A program made the position numbers and the translations under genes. This document shows positions 1 through 7,134 of a DNA stretch of 33,996 nt, in pieces. The stretch lies in NCBI GenBank assembly GCA_001898385.1, contig MKTT01000153.1:1-33996 (forward strand). Direction: 5' to 3'. The notes under the pieces were generated by a model that was not told the DNA's origin, ran no database searches, and saw nothing but the letters and a program-made list of their open reading frames with translations. Source of the stretch: Planctomycetales bacterium 71-10. Its GTDB lineage: Bacteria > Planctomycetota > Planctomycetia > Isosphaerales > Isosphaeraceae. Positions within the stretch are counted from its first letter, which is position 1, and each line of letters begins with the position of its first letter.

Positions 1-386
1 GGCTGATTGTGCTCCTCGCACCAGCCGTCCTTGACGAGGTTCGGGGCCTGGCCCTTGCCGCACTTGGGACAGAACTCGGCCGGGAGACCGTGCTCGCACG
101 TCGTAACGTTATACTTCCCCTTCACCTCCGGGTGGCAGAGCGTGCAGATGTCCTCGGGCACGCCGTGCTCCTCGCACCACATGAGCTTCCCTGTGAGCTC
201 GGGGTGGCAGAGCGTGCAGAACTTCTCGGGCACGCCGTGCTCGACGCACCTGAGCCCCCCGTCGTCGGCCTGGGCTGGGGCCTCCGCCGGGCCTTTCGCC
301 CACTTCGGGAGGAGGTCGGGACGCACGACGGCGACGGCGGCGAACGCCACCACGAGGATGGCTAGAGCTGCAACGATTCGCTTCAT
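1..386 (-). CDS. Heavy-metal RND efflux periplasmic adaptor, N-terminal part (runs off left edge)
   Basis: The gene starts at ATG 386-384, with a purine-rich AGCGAGAAG stretch just upstream, and is still open at base 1, so only about 128 residues are visible. The product opens with a hydrophobic signal or anchor segment (MKRIVAALAILVVAFAAVAV). It then carries repeated Cys/His modules: CVEHGVPEKFCTLCHPEL, CEEHGVPEDICTLCHPEV, CEHGLPAEFCPKCG, and a fourth beginning CEEHNQP at the edge. These modules resemble the metal-binding N-terminal extensions seen on CusB/CzcB-type membrane-fusion proteins of planctomycetes. In that family the adaptor bridges an inner-membrane RND pump and an outer-membrane channel to expel metal ions from the periplasm. 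The adaptor core itself lies outside the window, so the family call rests on the repeats and on the secreted Cys-rich gene upstream. Confidence 0.72.
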   Translation of the reverse strand, partial: MKRIVAALAILVVAFAAVAVVRPDLLPKWAKGPAEAPAQADDGGLRCVEHGVPEKFCTLCHPELTGKLMWCEEHGVPEDICTLCHPEVKGKYNVTTCEHGLPAEFCPKCGKGQAPNLVKDGWCEEHNQ

Positions 387-538
387 GATGACTTCTCGCT
401 GAAAATCCACGCGTTGACCCCGCAACCGACCCCGCTAAGCGGGGTGTGGCTGCCCGGTTGATAACGGACCGAAGTCGCCGGGCACGAGACGTACCGTCCC
501 CGTACCGCGAGCCTTCGGACTCGAACATCAGCGTGGAT

Positions 539-913
539 TTAACAACGGAAGTGCTGGGTGAGTGCGTGCACCCTGAGCGGGTGCCCCCACGGCACCCAGT
601 CGGGCGGCACCCCGTCGCGAGGCCCGCCCTGGAAGAGAAGCGAGACGGGGTGCACGAAGGTGGCGAGGAGCCAACCGTCGAAGCTCGGGAGAACATCGGG
701 CGTGTGGCCTGCCGACCGGTCGGCAGCTTGAACTGCCCCGGCACAGATGCAACTCACCCCGTCGTCGGGGCAGGAAAGCGGGCCTTGGTCGTCGTCGCAC
801 GGCGTCCCTGAGCACTCTTCGCCACCGACGCACCGGTCCGCCTGGGCCGCCTGACAAAGCAGGGGGCACATGAGGAGGAGGCCAGCGAGGAGGAGAGTGA
901 CGAGTCTCTGCAC
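539..913 (-). CDS. Small secreted Cys-rich protein next to metal efflux genes
   Basis: This is a 124-residue product with a clear signal peptide (MQRLVTLLLAGLLLMCPLLCQA). A Cys-rich, acidic segment follows (CVGGEECSGTPCDDDQG, then CPDDGVSCICAGAV), and the protein ends in Phe-Arg-Cys. It lies 152 bp upstream of the efflux adaptor on the same strand, so co-transcription is plausible. Proteins of this shape are commonly found just ahead of Cus/Czc-type efflux operons in planctomycetes (recalled, not checked). A periplasmic metal-sensing or metal-handling role is inferred only from Cys content and location. No catalytic motif is visible. The opposite strand is also open here, but it encodes no signal peptide and no recognisable motif. 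Confidence 0.7.
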   Translation of the reverse strand: MQRLVTLLLAGLLLMCPLLCQAAQADRCVGGEECSGTPCDDDQGPLSCPDDGVSCICAGAVQAADRSAGHTPDVLPSFDGWLLATFVHPVSLLFQGGPRDGVPPDWVPWGHPLRVHALTQHFRC

Positions 914-953
914 GAAGCTTCCGGGCTTAGAAGAGGTTACACCGCTTTTCTAT

Positions 954-959
954 AGTATA
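954..959 (-). promoter_or_regulatory. Possible -10 box upstream of the secreted Cys-rich gene
   Basis: TATACT on the minus strand lies in a short AT-rich patch about 40 bp ahead of the 913 start codon. No convincing -35 hexamer is seen at 16-18 bp. The rest of 914-1074 holds no gene or repeat that I can support. Confidence 0.25.
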
Positions 960-1074
960 TCGTCGGTGCTCGGCAAAGGTTCGCTAAAGCTGAAAATGCG
1001 AATCTAGGACCTCGACAGAATTATCGAGAAAATCGGGCGGCGGCGTCCAATGAACGCGTGTCGCCGTGTGGTTT

Positions 1075-1260
1075 CTATGTTTTGCCAAATCGCTCCGCAA
1101 GCCTACCGGCTTCTTCGCCCGAAACGTAACGGTACAAGGTCGAGCGACTCACTTTTAGCGTCTTCCAAATCAAATCTCGCCGATGGAAATCGACGGGGCC
1201 TTGATTAGCGTCTTCGCTTGCTGGCGTTGCTTCTTTGAGACTCGACCGACAAGCGAACAT
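1075..1260 (-). pseudogene. Recombinase-like HTH remnant
   Basis: This is a short frame of about 61 codons from ATG 1260, or 66 codons from TTG 1275. Its only recognisable part is the C-terminal segment LIWKTLKVSRSTLYRYV. That is the helix-turn-helix signature seen at the end of serine resolvases and invertases (compare the VSRSTLYR motif of Hin/Gin-type enzymes). The N-terminal catalytic domain is absent. Another frame at the same spot reads ALYVRLSVESQ, which resembles the resolvase N-terminus ALYVRVS, so the locus may be an internally deleted resolvase gene with a frameshift. Its start overlaps the recombination-site-like sequence at 1252-1279 and the 3' end of qatD. It could also be a tiny real DNA-binding protein. 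No function is claimed. Confidence 0.45.
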
Positions 1261-1279
1261 AAAGGGCGTTATCAAGCGG
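1252..1279 (+). other. Xer/dif-like recombination site, left copy
   Basis: The site has an 11-bp arm ending in CATAA (1252-1262), a 6-bp centre AGGGCG (1263-1268) and an 11-bp arm starting TTAT (1269-1279). The 16 bases ACATAAAGGGCGTTAT (1257-1272) are repeated exactly at 33925-33940. The layout matches the arm/6-bp centre/arm design of XerCD dif sites, but the outer halves of the two arms here are not symmetrical. It overlaps the stop codon of qatD, so the defence operon ends exactly at the site. Confidence 0.55.
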
Positions 1280-2057
1280 TCGCTAAGGGTCGACTTCTTA
1301 GGTCGGTAGCCAGGAGCGACTCGAAATTTCGAGAGATCGTAGACTTCGTTTCATCCTGCGAGACGTTCCAGACTTGTGCGATGGCCTCGACCACCGAGGC
1401 CACATCGCCCGGCCTCGCCGGTCGCCCGCCGCTCTGGACGAACGGCCCGTCGGTCTCGGTCAGGACGCGGTCTCTCGGCATGGCCGAGAGCAGCGAGAGG
1501 CCGTTGCTCGACTTCACCATCGCGGGCCCTACCGAGAAGAAGCACCCGGCCTCGAGGCCCCGGTCCAGGTCGCGACGCGAGCCGCTGAACCAGTGCAGGA
1601 TCACGCGGCCGGGGTAGTTCCCGCCGATGACGGCGATGACGTCCGCGGCCGATCGGCGTGAGTGGACGCTGAGCACCTTGTCGCCGTAGGTCGCACAGCG
1701 TTCCACGATGCTCGAGAACACCCCTCGTTGGGCCGCTCGGTTCTCCCGGTCCGATGTGACGTAGTCGAGGCCGACTTCCCCGACGAATCTGGTCTGGTCG
1801 AGCAAGGGCCACATCGAATCGAGCTCGCGGCCGTGCGTCGCGACGAGCTCGGGATGCAGGCCGACGGCCGGCAGGAGATAGGGCGAGGTCCGGGAGAATT
1901 TCAGCGTGTGATGGAAGACCGACGGGGCGTTCGTGACGGCGATGGTCCGGACGCGGCGGGACGCGATCTCGGCCAGGACCTCGGCCGAATCCTTGAAGAG
2001 GTCGAAGTGGAAATGGGCGTCGACTAGGCCGTCGCTGTCGCTATCCGATTTTCTCAT
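1272..2057 (-). CDS. qatD: QatD: TatD-family metal-dependent DNase of a Qat anti-phage system
   Basis: This 261-residue protein has the TatD amidohydrolase fold signature. It carries an N-terminal HxH in DAHFHFD (about residues 13-19), the metal-bridging Glu in GEVGLDY, a His in SVHSRRS, a second His in LHWFSGS and the late Asp in TETDGPF. All expected metal ligands are therefore present. In QatABCD systems the TatD-like subunit is taken to be the nuclease effector. I chose ATG 2057, which lies inside the last codons of qatC (17-nt overlap); a longer frame reaches 2165 but its extra residues are not TatD-like. Overlap with qatC indicates translational coupling. The stop codon at 1274-1272 sits within a recombination-site-like sequence, so this gene is the outermost one of the putative element. 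Confidence 0.88.
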   Translation of the reverse strand: MRKSDSDSDGLVDAHFHFDLFKDSAEVLAEIASRRVRTIAVTNAPSVFHHTLKFSRTSPYLLPAVGLHPELVATHGRELDSMWPLLDQTRFVGEVGLDYVTSDRENRAAQRGVFSSIVERCATYGDKVLSVHSRRSAADVIAVIGGNYPGRVILHWFSGSRRDLDRGLEAGCFFSVGPAMVKSSNGLSLLSAMPRDRVLTETDGPFVQSGGRPARPGDVASVVEAIAQVWNVSQDETKSTISRNFESLLATDLRSRPLATA

Positions 2058-3384
2058 GGAACCGTCCTGGCACGAGAAATCTCCCGAGTTCCTCCATCCC
2101 CCTGGAATAGACGGCAGCATACTCGCCCGCGTCCTCGGGCGGAAGCCAGCCCGTCGCGAGGGCACGGAAGAGCGATTCGTGCGGAGGAGCCTCCGCGAAC
2201 CGTTCGAGGGCCATCAAGAAGGCCCGGAGGTCTTCGCCCTTGTCCGACGAGATGTTGGGTGGGCTCGTCAGCACGTCGATATCGGGCGGGGCGTCCGCGA
2301 GGCCCGCGGCCGCCATCGACGCCCGCCGGATGAGGCACGGGACGCAATAGCCGCAGTGGTTGCCCTCGGGCCTCCCGTTGAAGCGGCCGGCCTCCGGGTG
2401 CGAGCACGACATCGACAGCTTCGCCGATTCGGCGAGGATCGACCGGTTCTTCGACTGCGAGAGCATCTCACCCTTGGTCAGGAAGCGGTACGGGGTCTGG
2501 ACCTCGTGGTGCAGCTCGAGGCCGGTCAACAGCTCGCGGAACAGCTTCATCACGAACGGGTGCGTCGTCCTGGTGCTGAGGCTCCCGATCCGGGCGTTGG
2601 TCAGCGGGGCGTTGATCGAGATCAGGCCGTTCTCGGAGACCGTCAGGGGCATCCCGGAGCCAAGGGTCGACGCAACGCCGATCCCCATGGACAGGAACAG
2701 CAGGGAGCGGGAACGCATCGAGGGCTCCCCTTCCCTTTTGTGCTTCGGGGGCTGGGTGTAGAACATGAAGTCGACCGCCCGCGGGCCGTATTCGGCCGCG
2801 AGCGAGGCGACGACACGCTGCTGGAATCCGTTGGTCTTGCCCTGCCCGTGGTGGCCCACGAGGGCGACGGTCTCCTGCTGCTCCAGGAAGTCGATCGCCC
2901 CGACCAGCGAGTCGAGCCCCCCGGAGAAGAGGGCTACCCTGTCGACCGGCCTGGCGAGCGTGGGGGGCTTGGGCTTCTCCGGCTTGCAAGGCTCATAGGG
3001 CTGCATTCGTCGTGGGTTCAACCGCCACTCGTCCCCGGTGAGGAACTCGAGCAGCCGGACGACGAGCGGGGACAACTCGACCCAGCGGTCGAGGTCGCTC
3101 ACGGGCAGGTGCAGGGTGAAGTCCCTGGCCCAGCCGCTCTGGAAGAGCTTCCTCTCCACGACGAGGTCGGCCGAGAAGACCGCGAAGGCGAGGTGGAGCA
3201 GGTCGAGGGCGGCCGGGGGCGGGAACCGGCCGGTCCGCTTGAAGCAGTTCTCGAGGACGTCGTCGTTGATCTCCCACGGATCGCCCGGCCGGGCGACGCC
3301 GACATTGAGCCGCGGTTCGGTCGCGAGGATGTCCGCCACGTAGTCGTCCGACGGGCCGACGCGAGCGACGATATGCCAGGTCAT
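2041..3384 (-). CDS. qatC: QatC: QueC-like PP-loop protein of a Qat anti-phage system
   Basis: This 447-residue protein contains the PP-loop nucleotide-binding motif in VALFSGGLDSLVGA (about residues 150-163). A C-terminal zinc-type cysteine set also fits, with CSHPE followed by HCGYCVPC. Both are features of QueC, the 7-cyano-7-deazaguanine synthase. QatC proteins are larger than housekeeping QueC (about 230 residues), because of a roughly 145-residue N-terminal region of unknown role, and that is seen here. No queuosine genes lie nearby, which supports a defence rather than a tRNA-modification role. The start ATG 3384-3382 shares one base with the qatB stop (TGATG), and the gene overlaps qatD by 17 nt. 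The QueC likeness suggests chemical modification of a base or protein, but the substrate cannot be read from sequence. Confidence 0.9.
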   Translation of the reverse strand: MTWHIVARVGPSDDYVADILATEPRLNVGVARPGDPWEINDDVLENCFKRTGRFPPPAALDLLHLAFAVFSADLVVERKLFQSGWARDFTLHLPVSDLDRWVELSPLVVRLLEFLTGDEWRLNPRRMQPYEPCKPEKPKPPTLARPVDRVALFSGGLDSLVGAIDFLEQQETVALVGHHGQGKTNGFQQRVVASLAAEYGPRAVDFMFYTQPPKHKREGEPSMRSRSLLFLSMGIGVASTLGSGMPLTVSENGLISINAPLTNARIGSLSTRTTHPFVMKLFRELLTGLELHHEVQTPYRFLTKGEMLSQSKNRSILAESAKLSMSCSHPEAGRFNGRPEGNHCGYCVPCLIRRASMAAAGLADAPPDIDVLTSPPNISSDKGEDLRAFLMALERFAEAPPHESLFRALATGWLPPEDAGEYAAVYSRGMEELGRFLVPGRFHEKIG

Positions 3385-4322
3385 CAGCCGGCTCCGAACA
3401 ACAGATACGCTTGATTGTAGATATCGTCGATCATCAGCCGGCCCGCCGCCGTCCAGTCGATCGCGAGCGGGTTCACCGACTTGAAGTCGAGCCTCACGGC
3501 GTCCTTGACGAAGAGCTTGGCCTCACGCTCGAGGCCGACCGCCTCGGACGGGCTGACGGCCTTCTTCTCGATCTGCTTGCCGAGCTCCTGCAGCCACCTG
3601 CGGTAGATGTAGGCCGAGACGGAATCGACGACGGAGGCGGTGACGTCCTCGCCCGTCAAGGCGTCCAGCTTGGCGAGGTCCCCGTCCGGGCCGACGAATC
3701 GATCGTAGAGGTCGGCCAGCACGTCGTTGACCGCCTCGCGGGCGACCGCCTGCTCGGGCGACGACCCGTCGGGCGACAGGGCGTTCGAGATGGCGGCGAA
3801 GACGGTCCGGGCGTCCTTGCCGACGACGGATCCGAGGTTGAGGCCCTCGAGGGCGGCGTTCAGTCCCCTGCGGGCGACGTCCGAGAGGAACCCCCCGAGC
3901 CTGGCGGTGGCGGAACGGCCCGAGGGCGAATTCCGGGCGGCCTGCCCCGCCCCTCCCCGGGCACGGGTGTAGCTCTGGGCGGCCTGCTTGAAGAACGCCC
4001 GCCGGTCGCCCCGCTTCTTGATCGCCTTATTGAGGCGGATCCGTGCCGACCTCCAGGTGGTGCTCTCGGCGGCCGAGGACGGTTCGCGATCGTCTTCTTC
4101 GTGCTCCGCGTCTTCGTCCCCCTCGGCCTCGCTCCCGCCCTCACCCTCGGCATCGTCGCCATCGCCGACGTCGGGCTCACCTTCTCCGCCCGCCTGGTCC
4201 TCGCCCTCGTTCTCGTCCGCTTCTTCCGGCGGCGGCTCTTCCTCCTCCGGGGGCGGCAAGGCCCATTCCGGCAGCAGCGGGATCTTGTCCTTCGGGCCCC
4301 CATTGGACTTGGACGTTCCCAA
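3384..4322 (-). CDS. qatB: QatB: accessory protein of a Qat anti-phage system
   Basis: This 312-residue protein begins MGTSKSNGGPKDKIPLLPEW, which matches the short Gly/Ser/Pro opening I associate with QatB. An unusually long acidic stretch follows at about residues 25-85, rich in Glu, Asp and Gly. After it comes a helical region with a basic patch (RIRLNKAIKKRGDRRAFFKQAAQSY) and a C-terminal helical domain. No enzyme motif is visible. The family has no assigned biochemical activity that I know of. The gene lies 13 bp downstream of qatA and shares one base with the start of qatC. The identification depends on position between an ATPase and the QueC-like gene as much as on sequence. The highly acidic insert could be a DNA-mimic-like or solubility segment, but this is speculation. 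Confidence 0.85.
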   Translation of the reverse strand: MGTSKSNGGPKDKIPLLPEWALPPPEEEEPPPEEADENEGEDQAGGEGEPDVGDGDDAEGEGGSEAEGDEDAEHEEDDREPSSAAESTTWRSARIRLNKAIKKRGDRRAFFKQAAQSYTRARGGAGQAARNSPSGRSATARLGGFLSDVARRGLNAALEGLNLGSVVGKDARTVFAAISNALSPDGSSPEQAVAREAVNDVLADLYDRFVGPDGDLAKLDALTGEDVTASVVDSVSAYIYRRWLQELGKQIEKKAVSPSEAVGLEREAKLFVKDAVRLDFKSVNPLAIDWTAAGRLMIDDIYNQAYLLFGAG

Positions 4323-4335
4323 GGCGACGACCTCC

Positions 4336-6291
4336 TCAGTCCTTGAAGTCTTTGAGTCGGTACTGGGCGATCCCCTGGAGCTTCAGGTTCTCCTTCTGCT
4401 CGGCCCAGTGGCCCGCGATCCGCTTCGCGTAGCGTCGCTTCTCGTCCGAGTCGGGGAGATCGTTGAGGCCCACCACCGCGTACGTGGGCACGGTTTTGAC
4501 CGGCAGGCTTTCGAGGACTGTAAGCAACTGGACGACCAGCTCGGGCCTGGCCTTGGCCCAATCGAAGCAGCGACGCAGGGCCGATCGCTCGTCGTTGCGA
4601 TCCTCCTCCTGGTGCACCCTCTCGGTCAGTGCCTCGAAGACGGACGCCGCCTCGTCCGGGTTCAGATCCTTCGCCTTGACCAGGGCGTTCTGGCGGACCG
4701 CTTCGCTCGCGTCGAACAGCTCGGTGATGATGATCTGGGCGAGCGGGCTGAGCCGGGGCATGACGACCCCGACCTGGCCCAGGGTGTCCCTGGAGAAGTA
4801 GAAATAGGGCCGGAGGTCCACCTCGGCGAGCCGGGGCTCGCTCTCGAGCCATTCCCGGCTCCAATCGTCCGACAGCCACAGCGGCAGCTCGACCTCGCTC
4901 GGCTTCGGGGGCGGGAGCACCTTCTGCTTTTTGGGTTTTTCCGGGCTTTTCTCGAGGACCTTCGTCTCGTCGTCCTCCTCGTCATCCTGGACGATCGGCG
5001 TGGGCCGGACGTCGTGCTCGGCCTTGGCCAGCTCGGCGGGGCGGCCCTGCTCCTGGGCCTGGATCTCCGCGAGCCTCTTGAACGACGCGGCCCGGAAGTA
5101 CTCGAGAAGCATGAGCTTGGCGAGGACACGCGGCTTCAGCTCGATGGAGCGGGACTTCGCCATGGCGAGCCGCATCATCAGCATGTTCAGGAAGCGTTTG
5201 CACTGCCGGGGGTAGCCGCTCGTGTTGGCGAGGATCGGGGCGATGCGTTGGGACAACGCCAAATGCTCGGCGAGGTCGCCGGGCAGCTTGCCGCCGAGCA
5301 GGGCGGACGCCACGCCGTGATTGAAGCGGACGTCCAGGAGCGTCTGGGCGTCGCACGCGATGGCCTTCGTCCTGGCCTCCTCGAACTTCTCGGGGCCCAT
5401 CCCCGAGTCCTTCGCGAAGAGCAGGTTGATGTAGGTCTCGATCTCGGTGCGGCCGAGCGGCGGGATGCGGACGGGGAACTGGACGAGCTTTTCGAGGTAG
5501 TCGCGGCCGACCTCGACCTTCTCGCCGGGGAGGTCGGGGAATCGCCTTCGGACCGCGTACTTCACCAGGCGTTCGTCGGCCCCCAGGATGAAAGTCGTCT
5601 TGTGGGCGTAGAGGAAGAGCTTGATGGCCTCGAGCGTCTCGATGATCGTGTCGGGCATGCACCGGTCGAGGTCGTCGATGATGACGACCAGCGACCGGAG
5701 CTTCGTGTCCTCGATGAGCTCCTCGAATTCCTTGCGGAACTCGCGGATGTCACGCCGGAGCTCGCGGGTCTTGTCCTCCTTCAGGAAGGATTCGAAGTCC
5801 TCCTTGCTGACTTCCGTGGAATCCTTGAGGAGCTCGGCCGCCTTCTTGATGAGCTCGGGAGCGGCCGCCACCGCCGCACCTGCGGGCCCCGCCATGGCGA
5901 AGCCGAAGGCCGCCTTGGCCCCGACCCCCATCGCCCGCATGTAGTTGATGCGGCTGAGCAGCTTCACGACGAGTCGGCGTCCCTTGCCGGTGAGGGTCGT
6001 CTTCGAGGCGACCTCGTCGAGGATGGTGCTCATCAGGGCCGTGCGTGCGTCCTCGTAGCCCTCGAAGATCCAGCCGTTGAAGTTCAGGACGAGGGCTTGC
6101 TTGTTGCCCGGGTTCGGGCCCTCCAGCCTGGCCCGGACCATCTGAAGGACGCTGGATTTGCCGCTCCCCCAGTCGCCGAAGACCCCGACGGTGGCGGGTG
6201 AGAGGGCCTCATTTTCGACGACAGATACGATCACGTCGACGATGTGGTGGCAGCCCAGGAGGTCGAGCGACGATTCGTTGTCGGACCACAT
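4336..6291 (-). CDS. qatA: QatA: KAP-family P-loop ATPase of a Qat anti-phage system
   Basis: This 651-residue protein has a Walker A motif close to its N-terminus (VFGDWGSGKSSVLQM, about residues 37-51). The KAP-type NFNGWIFEGYED segment follows, and Walker B is at LVVIIDDLDRCMPD. An Ala/Gly/Pro-rich helical stretch lies between A and B (GAKAAFGFAMAGPAGAAVAAAP), as in KAP NTPases, where insertions there can contact membrane. The C-terminal half is charged, with a low-complexity DDEEDDETKVLEKSPEKPKKQK segment. It is the first gene of the qatABCD operon. The ATG at 6291 is the first in frame and gives the motif its usual N-terminal position. In the known system QatA is required for protection; acting as the sensor or motor is inferred from the ATPase fold. 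Confidence 0.9.
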   Translation of the reverse strand: MWSDNESSLDLLGCHHIVDVIVSVVENEALSPATVGVFGDWGSGKSSVLQMVRARLEGPNPGNKQALVLNFNGWIFEGYEDARTALMSTILDEVASKTTLTGKGRRLVVKLLSRINYMRAMGVGAKAAFGFAMAGPAGAAVAAAPELIKKAAELLKDSTEVSKEDFESFLKEDKTRELRRDIREFRKEFEELIEDTKLRSLVVIIDDLDRCMPDTIIETLEAIKLFLYAHKTTFILGADERLVKYAVRRRFPDLPGEKVEVGRDYLEKLVQFPVRIPPLGRTEIETYINLLFAKDSGMGPEKFEEARTKAIACDAQTLLDVRFNHGVASALLGGKLPGDLAEHLALSQRIAPILANTSGYPRQCKRFLNMLMMRLAMAKSRSIELKPRVLAKLMLLEYFRAASFKRLAEIQAQEQGRPAELAKAEHDVRPTPIVQDDEEDDETKVLEKSPEKPKKQKVLPPPKPSEVELPLWLSDDWSREWLESEPRLAEVDLRPYFYFSRDTLGQVGVVMPRLSPLAQIIITELFDASEAVRQNALVKAKDLNPDEAASVFEALTERVHQEEDRNDERSALRRCFDWAKARPELVVQLLTVLESLPVKTVPTYAVVGLNDLPDSDEKRRYAKRIAGHWAEQKENLKLQGIAQYRLKDFKD

Positions 6292-6351
6292 AGACGCTCA
6301 ACCTCGGGACCAAAGCGGGCTATCATGGGGCCATGCGGATGCCGCCGAGAT

Positions 6352-6357
6352 AGTATA
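6352..6357 (-). promoter_or_regulatory. Possible -10 box for the qatABCD operon
   Basis: A minus-strand TATACT lies 60 bp upstream of the qatA ATG, in the 143-bp gap before the AlkB-like gene. The same octamer TATACTAT is found ahead of the secreted Cys-rich gene near 954. No clear -35 is visible, so the call is weak. Confidence 0.28.
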
Positions 6358-6434
6358 CATCGACATCGGTGACGTCGGTCGCCAGCGACCCGAAATTCGC
6401 TCTCTCGCACGGGTCTCGCGAGATCCGAGGCCCA

Positions 6435-7022
6435 TCAATCGAGGAAGGCCCGCAAGGTGATCGAGATCCGGCGGCCTTTCCACCTCGCCGACTTCACGAC
6501 CTCGTGCTTCCAGGCGGCGTTCGTCTCCCAGGGCGTGACGAACACCGCCCCGTCGACCGCGGGGAAGTCGCGGCGGCCGCCCGTCTCCGGGCTGGTGAGG
6601 CGGAAAACCCGCACCTCGCCCAGCGAGACCGTGACGATCGGCGAGCCGGCCGCCAGGTTCTTGGTGCTGTCGCGGTGCGGGCCGATGTAGTGCCCGAGGG
6701 CTCCGTCGTACCAGTTGAGCAGCAAGCCGTTGAGCTTCGGGTCGATCGCCTCCCGGCCCCAATCGAGGAACGGGGCGAGGAGCGGCGGCGTCGGCAGGGC
6801 GGCGTTGACGCGGCCGGTGTACCGGTAGTCGCGGCCGTAGGCCTGCTGCCAGCGGGGCGTCTTCACCGGGCGGCCGTGCATCATGATGACGTGGAACTCC
6901 TCGGGGTGCGTCGCCCAGAGCTCGTCGAAGCGGGCCGCGTCGACCGCGAGGTCGTCGGGCAGGATCCCGGTGTAGAAGTCGTGCCGCCCGTCGAGGTCGT
7001 GCCTCTCCAACATCGCCTTCAT
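6435..7022 (-). CDS. AlkB-like 2-oxoglutarate/Fe(II) dioxygenase
   Basis: This 195-residue protein has the full iron and co-substrate set of the AlkB family. HRD at about residues 116-118 gives the HxD pair. The distal His is in WKHEV (about 173), and RRISITLRAF near the C-terminus supplies the 2-oxoglutarate-binding and substrate arginines. The LLNWYDGALGHYIGPHRD segment is the typical AlkB core run-in. Enzymes of this family oxidatively remove alkyl groups from DNA or RNA bases. The start at ATG 7022 has a good ribosome site (GGAGGG about 8 nt upstream); a second ATG is at 7013. It lies downstream of the HTH/Dam methyltransferase and may share its transcript. Its presence among mobility genes suggests a plasmid-borne repair or base-demodification role. 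The substrate is unknown. Confidence 0.85.
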   Translation of the reverse strand: MKAMLERHDLDGRHDFYTGILPDDLAVDAARFDELWATHPEEFHVIMMHGRPVKTPRWQQAYGRDYRYTGRVNAALPTPPLLAPFLDWGREAIDPKLNGLLLNWYDGALGHYIGPHRDSTKNLAAGSPIVTVSLGEVRVFRLTSPETGGRRDFPAVDGAVFVTPWETNAAWKHEVVKSARWKGRRISITLRAFLD

Positions 7023-7134
7023 CGTCGTCCCTCCGTCCCGGCCGCCTCGGCGTTCCCAAGGCGGCGGTCGTGTGTGACCTCGCTCCCCGTAACTCTGCAA
7101 TACCGCAAGTCCCGTCGAAACCTCCGGCGCCGGG

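Noticed and set aside
3988..6201. Plus-strand open frame of about 740 codons opposite qatA
   Set aside because: Antisense shadow of the KAP ATPase, with no recognisable motifs.
6381..6394. Repeat CGCCAGCGACCCG shared with 19814-19826
   Set aside because: A 13-bp match between two places in 34 kb of GC-rich DNA is expected by chance.
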